Shown: positions 1-7,500, counted from the stretch's first letter. The stretch is 8,846 nt of DNA from Eggerthellaceae bacterium (GCA_017533165.1 JAFXIM010000214.1:1-8846); one strand, 5' to 3'. Translations and numbers: made by a program. The notes: generated from the letters alone by a model not told the origin.

Positions 1-303
1 ACCCTCATCGACAACTGCGACACGCTGTTGCTCCTCGGCTCAAAGTCTCAGAAGACCAACAAGGAGATTGCCGAGCAAATTGGCAAGGCGACGGTGCATA
101 ACACCGCCATCACCGAATCGAAGGGTTCGTCAGGTTCGTATTCGGAAGCCGACCAAATCCTCGGCCGCTACCTCATCGACCCAGCTGAAATCGGTCGCCT
201 TGAACGCGACGAATGCCTGGTCCTCATTACCGGCGTAGCGCCCTTCAAGTCGAAGAAATATGACGTCACCAAACATCCGCGTTGGAAAGAAATCAACGGG
301 TAG
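1..303 (+). CDS. virD4: VirD4/TraG-like type IV coupling protein, C-terminal fragment
   Basis: This frame is open from the first base of the window and ends at TAG 301-303, so only the last 100 codons are present; the start lies upstream. The fragment reads through IDNCDTLLLLGSKSQKTNKEI, an IGKATVHN stretch, and a final VLITGVAPFKSKKYDVTKHP. From family knowledge this is the end of the VirD4/TraG coupling ATPase of Gram-positive conjugative elements: the region after the last nucleotide-binding motifs, with the 'sKkYDvTkHP' ending typical of the CD1115-like group. The protein is an inner-membrane hexameric ATPase that brings the relaxase-DNA complex to the secretion channel. Walker motifs and membrane helices are outside the window, so they cannot be checked. 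The gene heads the visible transfer operon and is followed 49 bp later by a small gene. Identification rests on the tail sequence and on the downstream gene order. Confidence 0.88.
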   Translation, partial: TLIDNCDTLLLLGSKSQKTNKEIAEQIGKATVHNTAITESKGSSGSYSEADQILGRYLIDPAEIGRLERDECLVLITGVAPFKSKKYDVTKHPRWKEING

Positions 304-352
304 TCCCCAAACCAATCGACAAAGCAAAACCCAATACATCAGGAGGTTCGTC
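304..352 (+). other. short intergenic spacer with no visible terminator or promoter
   Basis: This 49-bp spacer is A/C-rich and holds an AGGAGG ribosome binding site at 341-346, 6 nt before ATG 353. I see no stem-loop plus T-run and no convincing -35/-10 pair. The coupling-protein gene and the downstream genes are therefore probably on one transcript (inference). Confidence 0.5.
341..346 (+). promoter_or_regulatory. ribosome binding site of the 28-codon small gene
   Basis: AGGAGG lies 6 nt upstream of ATG 353. A full consensus site at good spacing is the main reason to accept such a short reading frame as a gene. Confidence 0.75.
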
Positions 353-439
353 ATGAAGAAGAACCGCCCCCCGCCCATTCCTTTCGAGGCCTTCCCACCC
401 AAGTTGCGCCCTCTTGGCGCAGTTCCTTCAACCGTATAG
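353..439 (+). CDS. 28-residue proline-rich small protein of unknown function
   Basis: The frame runs from ATG 353 to TAG 437-439 and encodes a peptide starting MKKNRPPPIPFEAFPPKLRP and ending LGAVPSTV. Eight of 28 residues are proline, and the start is basic (KKNR). There is no hydrophobic stretch, so it is not a membrane protein or an obvious signal peptide. The case for it being real is a perfect AGGAGG at 341-346 and the overlap of its stop codon with the AGGAGGG site of the next gene, an arrangement typical of translationally coupled genes. It lies between the coupling protein and the Maff2-like gene, within a transfer operon. I do not recognise a family. It could act as a small adaptor bound through its polyproline segment, or simply be a leader peptide that carries ribosomes to the Maff2 start; both are inference. 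Confidence 0.6.
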   Translation: MKKNRPPPIPFEAFPPKLRPLGAVPSTV

Positions 440-444
440 GAGGG
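438..444 (+). promoter_or_regulatory. ribosome binding site of the Maff2-like gene, overlapping the upstream stop codon
   Basis: AGGAGGG begins within the TAG (437-439) of the small proline-rich gene and lies 7 nt before ATG 452. Ribosomes finishing the small gene would cover this site, which suggests coupled translation. Confidence 0.7.
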
Positions 445-451
445 ATTCCTT

Positions 452-667
452 ATGGATACCAGCTTCCTCGAGAACGTACTCGAATATATTCAGACCTTCA
501 CCATCATCGGCGGCGGCCTTCTCTGCCTGTGGGGCGTCATCTCTTTCGGCACCGCCCTCAAGGACCACAACGGCCCGGCTCAGCAGCAAGCACTCTGGCA
601 GATTATCGGCGGCGCTTTGATTATCGCTGCAGGCGTCCTGTTCGGCAGCGTCACCAGCCTTGCATAG
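452..667 (+). CDS. Maff2-family small membrane protein of a conjugative element
   Basis: This 71-residue protein has two hydrophobic segments, about residues 15-36 (FTIIGGGLLCLWGVISFG) and 48-68 (ALWQIIGGALIIAAGVLFGS), joined by a short polar loop KDHNGPAQQQ. The pattern of a glycine-rich helix, a polar turn containing Gly/Gln, and a second glycine-rich helix, together with the ~70-residue length, matches the Maff2 family of mobile-element membrane proteins. That family sits directly before the VirB6/TrbL-like gene in Clostridium-type elements. The two-helix, glycine-rich form resembles VirB2-type pilin or pore subunits, so a pilin-like or channel role is possible but unproven. The start is fixed by AGGAGGG at 438-444. 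It is followed 18 bp later by the VirB6-like gene. Confidence 0.82.
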   Translation: MDTSFLENVLEYIQTFTIIGGGLLCLWGVISFGTALKDHNGPAQQQALWQIIGGALIIAAGVLFGSVTSLA

Positions 668-685
668 CAGTGAGGTGACTCCATC

Positions 686-1513
686 ATGTTCAAAGGCGCC
701 ATCGAAGATGCGGTCGAGCAAATCAATGAGAACTTCCAGATGTCAGCCGACCTGGATGTTTATACGTATGATTTGGGCGGCGAGGCGCTGGCCTTCACGA
801 GGGACGTGTGGGATGTATCAATGATTCTGGCGGCGGTGGTCTTCGCGATCATCGCCTGCTTTGAACTGTACTCCCTGGCCGTTCGCACGGAAGCGCGCGG
901 CGGACCGATGGGAAGCGCTGAGATCGTCTTCAAGGTTATGTTCAAGGTAGCCGTCTGCTTCGTGATGATGCAGGTATCCTTCGAAATCCTGCAAAACGTT
1001 TACCTCACTACCAACTCGTTGACAGAGGCCATTGGCGGAATCGAATACGGCACCAGCAAAGACATTGAGGTCATCGACTGGGATGAGATTGAAGATGAGG
1101 TGCCCTCAGGGCTTCGCAGCATCATCCCCTTCCTTCTGACGCTCGTCGTGTTGTTCATCAGCTGGGTTGCGAAGTACGTAGCCCTCGTGCTTATCGTCTG
1201 CCGCATGATTCAGGTCTACCTTTACATCGCCATTTCCCCGATCCCGCTGGCAACGTTCCCCTCGCAGGAATACTCACAGATCGGCAAGAGCTTCCTGAAG
1301 TCATTTGTCGCCGTATCCCTCCAGGGAACGCTGATCTACCTAGTCGTGCGCTTCCTGCCGGCATTGGTCGCGACAGCTCTTGAGACGGACATCTTCCTGC
1401 AGGGCGGAAGCTTCATGGCTGACATGAGCGTCGCGCTCATCCTTTCCGCCGCCATCCTCATGACCATCGTCGGCACCCAGCAGCTCTCCCGTCGTATCTG
1501 CAACGCAATGTAG
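686..1513 (+). CDS. VirB6/TrbL-like polytopic conjugation channel protein (CD1112-like)
   Basis: This 275-residue integral membrane protein has about six hydrophobic segments, at roughly residues 44-66, 80-103, 145-161, 164-190, 204-226 and 245-264. The YLYIAISPIPLATF motif (about residues 178-191), with its conserved ISPIP, is characteristic of TrbL/VirB6-type proteins of Gram-positive elements. An acidic soluble loop (EVIDWDEIEDEVP, about 128-140) lies between the second and third segments. VirB6-like proteins form part of the inner-membrane channel through which DNA and the relaxase pass, next to VirB4. The ATG at 686 is preceded by GAGGTGA at 672-678, spacing 7 nt. Length and position between Maff2 and PrgI fit the CD1112-like subgroup. 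The C-terminus ends SRRICNAM and the stop is overlapped by the next ribosome binding site. Confidence 0.88.
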   Translation: MFKGAIEDAVEQINENFQMSADLDVYTYDLGGEALAFTRDVWDVSMILAAVVFAIIACFELYSLAVRTEARGGPMGSAEIVFKVMFKVAVCFVMMQVSFEILQNVYLTTNSLTEAIGGIEYGTSKDIEVIDWDEIEDEVPSGLRSIIPFLLTLVVLFISWVAKYVALVLIVCRMIQVYLYIAISPIPLATFPSQEYSQIGKSFLKSFVAVSLQGTLIYLVVRFLPALVATALETDIFLQGGSFMADMSVALILSAAILMTIVGTQQLSRRICNAM

Positions 1514-1522
1514 GAGGTGATC
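1512..1522 (+). promoter_or_regulatory. extended ribosome binding site of the PrgI-family gene
   Basis: AGGAGGTGATC is an 11-base match to the anti-Shine-Dalgarno end of 16S rRNA, far longer than the other sites in this operon. It overlaps the upstream TAG (1511-1513) and ends 5 nt before ATG 1528. It predicts strong, coupled initiation of the PrgI-family protein. Confidence 0.75.
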
Positions 1523-1527
1523 AGGCC

Positions 1528-2016
1528 ATGAGTCTAGAAACACGCATCCCCAAGGAGATCAACGACTACCGCGAAAAGATCGTATTCGGCCTGTCCGCCC
1601 GGCAGCTTGCCGCGGTAGGCGTAGCTGTAGCCGTGGTGGGCCTGACCGCCTTCTTCTTCTATTACTTGCTCGGGATCGACCTGAAGATCCTTGAGTACAT
1701 CCTCATCTTGGAGGCCATGCCCATCATCGCTGTCGGTTTCATCAGGCACAACGGCCTTGACTTCGAAGACCTGGCGCGCATCTGGTTCAACCACCGCTTC
1801 GGGCCAAAACGTCTTCCCTATAAGACCGATGTCGATTTCCTGACCTCCCTCTATCCCATAAACATGCAGAGCAAGCGAGGAGCTGATTACCATGAAACAA
1901 CCGACAAGGAGAAGAGACGCCGACGCAAAGCACAGAGCGAATGCCTCTCGAAAGTGGGAGAGAGGAAAGCATCGCGCAGACAACGCCGATCGCGTGCTGC
2001 GCGACATAAGCAATGA
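1528..2016 (+). CDS. PrgI-family membrane protein of the conjugation channel
   Basis: This 162-residue protein begins MSLETRIPKEINDYREKIVF, followed by GLSARQL. This is the hallmark N-terminus of PrgI-family proteins of Gram-positive type IV secretion systems. Two membrane segments follow, about residues 25-49 and 54-72, then a conserved GFIRHNGLDFEDLARIWF stretch and a KRLPYKTD motif near 94-101. PrgI is the VirB3-like partner of VirB4, and in some elements the two are fused; here they are encoded in overlapping frames. The start is set by the very strong site at 1512-1522. The last 41 residues (about 122-162) are highly basic (KEKRRRRK, RRQRRSRAARHKQ) and share their DNA with the start of VirB4. 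They extend past the conserved core and may be shaped mainly by the overlapping frame. Confidence 0.88.
   Translation: MSLETRIPKEINDYREKIVFGLSARQLAAVGVAVAVVGLTAFFFYYLLGIDLKILEYILILEAMPIIAVGFIRHNGLDFEDLARIWFNHRFGPKRLPYKTDVDFLTSLYPINMQSKRGADYHETTDKEKRRRRKAQSECLSKVGERKASRRQRRSRAARHKQ
1877..1882 (+). promoter_or_regulatory. ribosome binding site that fixes the VirB4 start inside the PrgI gene
   Basis: GAGGAG lies 9 nt before ATG 1892, within the PrgI coding sequence. The next in-frame ATG (2021) has no comparable site upstream, so 1892 is preferred even though it creates a long overlap. Confidence 0.65.
1892..2016 (+). other. 125-bp dual-coding overlap of PrgI and VirB4 genes
   Basis: PrgI is read in the frame of 1528 and VirB4 in the next frame from 1892 until the PrgI TGA at 2014-2016. 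Both products of the shared DNA are strongly basic (PrgI tail KEKRRRRK; VirB4 leader KQPTRRRDADAKHRANASRK). The overlap would keep synthesis of the two physical partners linked. Confidence 0.7.
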
Positions 2017-4531
2017 GAAAATGCGCGAAGAGAAGCAGCGAAAACGCAGCCTTCAACGCTTTTCCGATCGCAAACGCGCTCAGTCCATCCAAGGCTATAT
2101 CGGTTATGAGCAGATGATTGAGGACGGCATCTGCTGGGTTGACAACAATCTCTGGTCGAAGACCTTCCGCTTCTCAGACATCAACTATCAGATTGCGCGG
2201 CGTGATGACCAGATTGACATCTTTGCCGCCTACATGGAAGCGCTTAACTATTGCGACACCTCTACCTCCCTTCAGGTGTCCATCATCAACCGCAAGGTCT
2301 CGGAGGACGAGTTCAAAGACCGCGTCTTCTTCAAGCTGACCGGAGATCGCTACGACGAACTGCGCCGCGACTATAACGCGGTGCTTGCCGAGAAGTCTCT
2401 TGAGAAGCAGCACCATGTTTCCCGTGATCGTTTCCTGACGTTCTGCTGCGAAGCAGAGTCTTACGAACAGGCAAAGATCAAGCTCTTGCGTGTCGAGGAA
2501 GACCTCGCCATGAGCTTCAAGGCCATGGGCTGCGAAGTGGAGCCCATTGACGGACTTGAGCGCCTGCGCCTCGTGCATTCCTGCACCAAACCTCGTGCGC
2601 CCTTCTCCTTTAAATACACGGAGCTGCTGGAAAGCAATCTCACCACCAAGGACTTCATAGCCCCGAATTCCATGGACTTCTCCTCAAAGACAGCTTATGA
2701 GTTCGATGATTACTACGGGCAGACGCTCGTCTTGGCGGATTACCCGGCCACCATGAGCGACAAATTCATCTCGGAACTCTCCGACCTGCCCATCGACCTC
2801 AATATCACCTTGCACATTCGCTCGGTCGACCAATCGGAAGCCTTGGAGCTGGTGAAAAAGAAAATCGGCTTCATGAACCAGCAGAAAGTCGAGGAGCAGA
2901 AGCGAAACTTCGAGGGCGGTCTCTCTAGTCTCGATGTCTTCAACTTCGAGCTGAAATACACCATCGACGAGGCAGAGCTCTTGCTTGACAACCTGCAGAA
3001 CAAGAATCAAAGCATGTTCAAGGTGACCATCCTCATCAATACCTTTGCCCCCACCCTCGATGAGCTGCAGGAGAGCGTCTTCCAGATCAAGGGCGTGGGC
3101 AACAAGAACTCATGCAAGATTGAAGAGCTCACGTACTTGCAGAAGGAAGGCTTCAACTCCACCTTGCCCTTGGGACGCAATCACGTTCCGCGCGAACGCA
3201 CCCTCACCACCGCCTCGACGGCTATCTTCATGCCCTTCACTACCCAGGAGATCTATCAGCCTGGCGGTATTTACTATGGCCAGAACACCCTCTCGCGCAA
3301 CTTCATCTACCTGAACCGCTATCAGCTTAAGTCACCCAACGGCATCTACCTGGGCAAACCCGGCTCGGGAAAGTCATTTGCGGCAAAGCGAGAGATGGTA
3401 TCGGTTCTCATGGCGGACCCCCATGCCGAGGTTTTGATCATCGATCCGGAACGTGAGTACACCAATATTGCTTTGCAGTTCGGTGGGGAAGTGATCGAGA
3501 TTTCCGCCACCTCAAAGGTGCACTTGAACCCCTTTGACCTTCCCACCTCAGAAGCTACCCATACGGACCAGGTTCGCGAAAAGTCGGAGTTTCTCCTGTC
3601 GCTTTGCGAGACGGTCATGGGCGGCAAGTACGGTCTCAGCCAAAGCCAGAAGTCAGTCCTGGACCGTTGCGTGCGTGAAGTGTATGCCGATTACTTCAGC
3701 AAGCCTGAAACCGACCGTCAGGTACCCACCTTCCGAGATTTCTATGAGGTGCTGCACCGCCAGCCGGAGCTTCAGAGCACTGTCATCATCGACCACGAGA
3801 TGAGGAACCTCGAGCGCGGTCTCGAGATCTTCTGCAACGGCTCGCTTGACGTGTTCGCGAACCCCACGAACATCAACATCAACAATCGCTTCGTCATCTT
3901 CGACATCCTCGACTTGGGTAAGCAGCTCAAGGGCATGGGCATGCTCATCATCCTCGATCAGATCTGGAATCGCGTCGTAGCTAACCGCAAGCGCGGCGTT
4001 CATACGTGGATCTACATCGACGAGTTCCAGCTTTTGCTGTCGAACGAATACAGCGCGAACTACTTCTTCGAGCTGTGGAGCCGAAGCCGCAAATACGGTG
4101 CGATGGCCAACGGCATCACGCAGAACGTCGAGACGCTTCTCATGAACAACGACGCCCGTCGCATGCTCTCGAACTCCGACTTCATCATGATGTTCAATCA
4201 ATCCGCAAATGACCGGCGCGAACTCGCCGAGATCCTGCAAATTTCTGAGAAACAGCTGGCTTATGTCACCAACAGCGACGCTGGCAACGGTCTCATGTTC
4301 GCAGGCAATGCCATCCTGCCTTTCACGGATAAGTTCCCTTCCACTTCGAAGCTCTACAAGTGCATGACCACCAAGCTCGAAGAGGTCCATCAGATGGAGC
4401 GGGAGACGCCTTCAGATTCTGAAGCGACTGACGTCTTCTCCGTTGAAAGCAGTTACGAAACACTGCCCTCCTTTACCTTGGAGGAGGTTGACAGGCTTAG
4501 AGCACGAACCGGCAAATGGAGCGCATCATGA
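1892..4531 (+). CDS. virB4: VirB4-like conjugation ATPase (CD1110-like)
   Basis: This 879-residue ATPase drives assembly and substrate transport of the type IV secretion channel at the inner face of the membrane. A basic, probably flexible leader (about 1-65) precedes the conserved N-terminal domain beginning IGYEQMIEDGICWVDNNLWS. The Walker A motif GKPGSGKS is at residues 488-495. A conserved LIIDPEREY follows, with D518. The Walker B segment WIYIDEFQLLLSNEYS has D710 and E711. Then come WSRSRKYG and the GITQNVE motif (about 741-747), and SDFIMMFNQSANDRRELAEI further on. All key ATPase residues are present, so the protein looks intact. An acidic Ser/Thr-rich tail of about 50 residues (829-879) follows the last conserved KLYKCMTTK; I recall the family as somewhat shorter. 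The start overlaps PrgI by 125 bp and the stop overlaps the next start (ATGA). It could also start at M44 (2021), which lacks a good ribosome binding site. Confidence 0.96.
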   Translation: MKQPTRRRDADAKHRANASRKWERGKHRADNADRVLRDISNEKMREEKQRKRSLQRFSDRKRAQSIQGYIGYEQMIEDGICWVDNNLWSKTFRFSDINYQIARRDDQIDIFAAYMEALNYCDTSTSLQVSIINRKVSEDEFKDRVFFKLTGDRYDELRRDYNAVLAEKSLEKQHHVSRDRFLTFCCEAESYEQAKIKLLRVEEDLAMSFKAMGCEVEPIDGLERLRLVHSCTKPRAPFSFKYTELLESNLTTKDFIAPNSMDFSSKTAYEFDDYYGQTLVLADYPATMSDKFISELSDLPIDLNITLHIRSVDQSEALELVKKKIGFMNQQKVEEQKRNFEGGLSSLDVFNFELKYTIDEAELLLDNLQNKNQSMFKVTILINTFAPTLDELQESVFQIKGVGNKNSCKIEELTYLQKEGFNSTLPLGRNHVPRERTLTTASTAIFMPFTTQEIYQPGGIYYGQNTLSRNFIYLNRYQLKSPNGIYLGKPGSGKSFAAKREMVSVLMADPHAEVLIIDPEREYTNIALQFGGEVIEISATSKVHLNPFDLPTSEATHTDQVREKSEFLLSLCETVMGGKYGLSQSQKSVLDRCVREVYADYFSKPETDRQVPTFRDFYEVLHRQPELQSTVIIDHEMRNLERGLEIFCNGSLDVFANPTNININNRFVIFDILDLGKQLKGMGMLIILDQIWNRVVANRKRGVHTWIYIDEFQLLLSNEYSANYFFELWSRSRKYGAMANGITQNVETLLMNNDARRMLSNSDFIMMFNQSANDRRELAEILQISEKQLAYVTNSDAGNGLMFAGNAILPFTDKFPSTSKLYKCMTTKLEEVHQMERETPSDSEATDVFSVESSYETLPSFTLEEVDRLRARTGKWSAS
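4518..4521 (+). promoter_or_regulatory. weak ribosome binding site of the large terminal gene
   Basis: GGAG lies 6 nt before ATG 4528, inside the end of VirB4. It is much weaker than the other sites in the operon. With the ATGA stop/start overlap (4528-4531), initiation probably depends on ribosomes ending VirB4, giving lower output than the genes before it (inference). Confidence 0.5.
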
Positions 4532-7500
4532 GAAAAGACAGCCACCATTCCAGCCGACATGACGGTGAAACTTTAAAACCTGAAAAACAGCGTCGTCACG
4601 AAGAAGGCTCCTCCTGGGCAAGCACACCGGAAACGCGTGCCCGTGAGGGTGTTTTCGCCAGCTATCAGGAAAGTCAAAAGGCGATGCAGGAGCAGGAGGC
4701 GGCGTCCCATGTGATTGAGGACGCCCCTTCTCCCTCCTATGCAGATTCTATTTCCATGGCCCATCAGCCCGCTGACGCGTATGCCTCCTACGTTGCTTCC
4801 TCCGCCTCGAGTGAGTTCGCTGCTCCTCCCACCCCACTTGTCGTCACGCCAAGTTCGTCGGATGCTTCGGCGGCCCATTCCACAAGCGACCCCGTACCGC
4901 ATGGCGTTTCCGCGGAGCCAACCGCTCCCGATGCGCATCCTGCCACATATGCTTCGACGCCTGTCCCGGTCACCCCGCCTGCTTCAAGCGTCCAGCCATA
5001 CGATTACTACTCGGGAGATCGTTACGACATCTATAGTCATCATCAATACGATGACTATTACCTTTGGGACGACTATTGGCTTCAAGATGATTATTACGGG
5101 CACGATGATTACAACCCGCACCTCTATTACGACATAGGCACGTACCCCGATGCGCAATCGTCCCTTCCAGCGACGAGCTACTACTCCGAGCAGTCTCATG
5201 GCTATGACTCTTCTGCCTATCGTTACCATGAGATTCGATGGCCCGACGAGACGAGAGCAACTGAGCCCTTCGTATCCTCAGTGGCAACCGCAGCGGGCGT
5301 TATTCTGGCGGGGGAGCGCATTCAAGAAGCATCAGTCGCGACGAGCGAGCCTGCTAACCAGGCTTTTGAGACGTTCACGCAGACCGCCTACACTCAAAAC
5401 GACGCTCTTGAAGAGCATTCCGCCCCTTATCTGCAAAGAGAGGCATCCCCCCTTCCCGAGTTTGCGCAACCGTACCAAATTGCGCATACGGAGCGGGCAA
5501 CAGTCTCCTCTCTTGTGAGCGACCGACAGGCAGAAGCACTCTTTCCTCTAGATTCTTATGGGGCGCCTGCTTTAAACTACACTGTCAACAGCAATGTCCC
5601 GTCACCGGATTACCCCCCTGCCTCTACGCTGTCCTCCGCCGTTCCCCAGGAGCAATATCCTACCCAAATCAGTCACACGTCTTCGCAGGCGGTCGTCATC
5701 CTGCCATCAGCTGAGATGGCAACAGTTCAACATGCGATCAACCAGGGAGACTCCGAGACTTCATTAACGTCAATCGTGGGTGCAAGCACTTTGGAGGCGC
5801 ATCTAAACCAGACGGCATACGCAGCGTCAGTCGCAACCGCCCCGCTTCTTCACTCGGAAGCTCCTCTCCATCAGTCGCTGGTTTCCGAATCGAGCCCTTC
5901 TTTCCAAGCGCAGACAGCTTCTGAGCCGCACGCACCCCTTCCTCACGCATCTAAGGATGGGAGTCTTCTGCATGACAGCGTCCTGCATCAGCTTCAAAAT
6001 CAGTACTTTGCGACCGATTCTCTTGAGCAAGCGCCAATCCCGGAGGCTTCGGCAACTTGCTTCGTAGAAGACCGGCAAGCGACGAGTCTTTTGCAGGATG
6101 CCGCAGCGCAAGCGGTTCTCAAACCAACGGATTCTCCGCACGGAGCAGTGGCCTCTCATACCCTTCTGGGGAACTCCGCAGCTTCGTTAACCCCAATTGC
6201 GGAAACAAGCGCTTCGGAGACGTACCTGAGCCATGCTGCGCAGGTGTCGCCGGTTGAGTCCGCTTCTCTTCTTCACCCGGAAACCCCTCTCACTCAATCA
6301 CTGGTCTTTGAATCAAACTATTCTTCCCGTGAGCATGCGGCCTCCGGGCTTCAGGCGCCCTTCCTTCATGCATCCGAAGCTGAGACCCTGCTGGACGATA
6401 GCATTCTGCATCAACTTCAAAACCAGCCATTTGCAGCAAGCTCTTTTGAGCATGCACAGTCTCAGGAAACATCGCAAACAGCGACATCCGTGCTCAAAGG
6501 AACCCCCTCCTCGCCTATACAGAGCCATGAATCTGCTGCAAGCCGATTAACGGTTAATCGGCTTGACGAGGTTCGTGACGACCTGCAATTCATAAGCTCT
6601 CGCAATATAGAAATCCAACCCGAAGGCTTGGACTCGGTCCTGACGGGCAGCGTAGCTTATTCAGCCCTGCATGCGCCCGAAAGCCATCCGCAGGGAGCTT
6701 TCCCCCTCACCGCCTCCGAACTACTTGTGCTTCAGCACCGCACAAACGAGGCTCGGGGCATGGAGAGCAAAGATCTAGACGGACTTCTGCTAAAGACCGA
6801 AGCGCGTTTTGATCAATCGAAAGAATTCATCATTGCCCCCAGCGACGATGCAAAACCTGCAGATGCCCGAGACTCCCTATTTAGCGAATCAAGTGCCGCC
6901 GCGTTGGTTTCGAGCCACTCGGAAGCCAAGGGTTCTCGTTCTCAGCCGTTCGAAACCCATGGTTCCGAATTCAATGGCTCCGAATCGAAAGGTTCCGAGG
7001 CGAAAGCGCCTCGAGGACAAGATGTCAATTCCACAAGTGTGGCGTATAACGCCGTTTCCGACACACCTTCGAAGGATGCGTTGCTTACGAAAGAGGGCAA
7101 CGGAGGCGCAAATGCATTCGGCAGCGCCGCATCCATAGCCGCACTCGGAACCCTCGGATTTGCCGGGAAGGTGGCCAAAACCGGCACGAAGAAGACATTA
7201 GGGGCGCTTGATTATGCCGCTAACCAGCTTCTGAGACAGGATGAGGATCTGACTCGAGTCGCCGATCTGGACGACATCGTTCACGATGGTGTTGCCTTCA
7301 TGCATCGACATGCGCCGGCAAGCGACAGCGACTCCATGATTGATCGCCTCATTTTGAGTGAACGCTCGGTCGGAGACGCCATAGCAGAAAACGACGGAAA
7401 GCGTGCTGGTGAGCATGTCAGAGAAGTCAGCCGTACCGGGGGTAACGCAGGCAAAACCACTGCGGTCAAGCAAGCGCAAAAACCTACCGGAGTTGCGTCA

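Noticed and set aside
304..352. A promoter between the coupling protein and the small gene
   Set aside because: No pair of -35 and -10 hexamers at suitable spacing is convincing in the 49 bp; co-transcription is simpler.
1534..2013. A 159-codon minus-strand frame opposite the PrgI gene
   Set aside because: It lies almost fully within a recognised PrgI-family gene with a strong ribosome binding site; the minus frame shows no family features.
3808..3826. Repeated CTCGAG sites flanking a short spacer inside VirB4
   Set aside because: Only 6-bp repeats, explained by Leu-Glu-Arg-Gly-Leu-Glu codons; not an operator or recombination site on this evidence.
3653..4390. A 245-codon open frame on the minus strand opposite VirB4
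   Set aside because: It is the antisense shadow of a strongly conserved ATPase domain. It has no recognisable protein features, is rich in Val/Glu/Asp as expected from reverse reading, and VirB4 motifs on the + strand explain the conservation.
4715..5518. Plus-strand frames at 4715-5137 and 5150-5518 in other phases
   Set aside because: They are out-of-frame readings of the large continuous gene (frame from 4528). Their Thr/Ile- or Arg/Pro-rich products match the frame-shifted Tyr/Asp and Ser/Pro repeats.
6539..6565. The palindrome as an intrinsic terminator
   Set aside because: No run of T follows, the stem is not very GC-rich, and it lies in the middle of an open coding sequence.
4561..7080. 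The possibility that 4.5-7.1 kb is non-coding or a decayed pseudogene because no ordinary-sized ORF covers it
   Set aside because: Frame 1 has no stop codon from 4528 to the window end, repeat units keep exact codon phase, and wobble positions vary while amino acids are kept.
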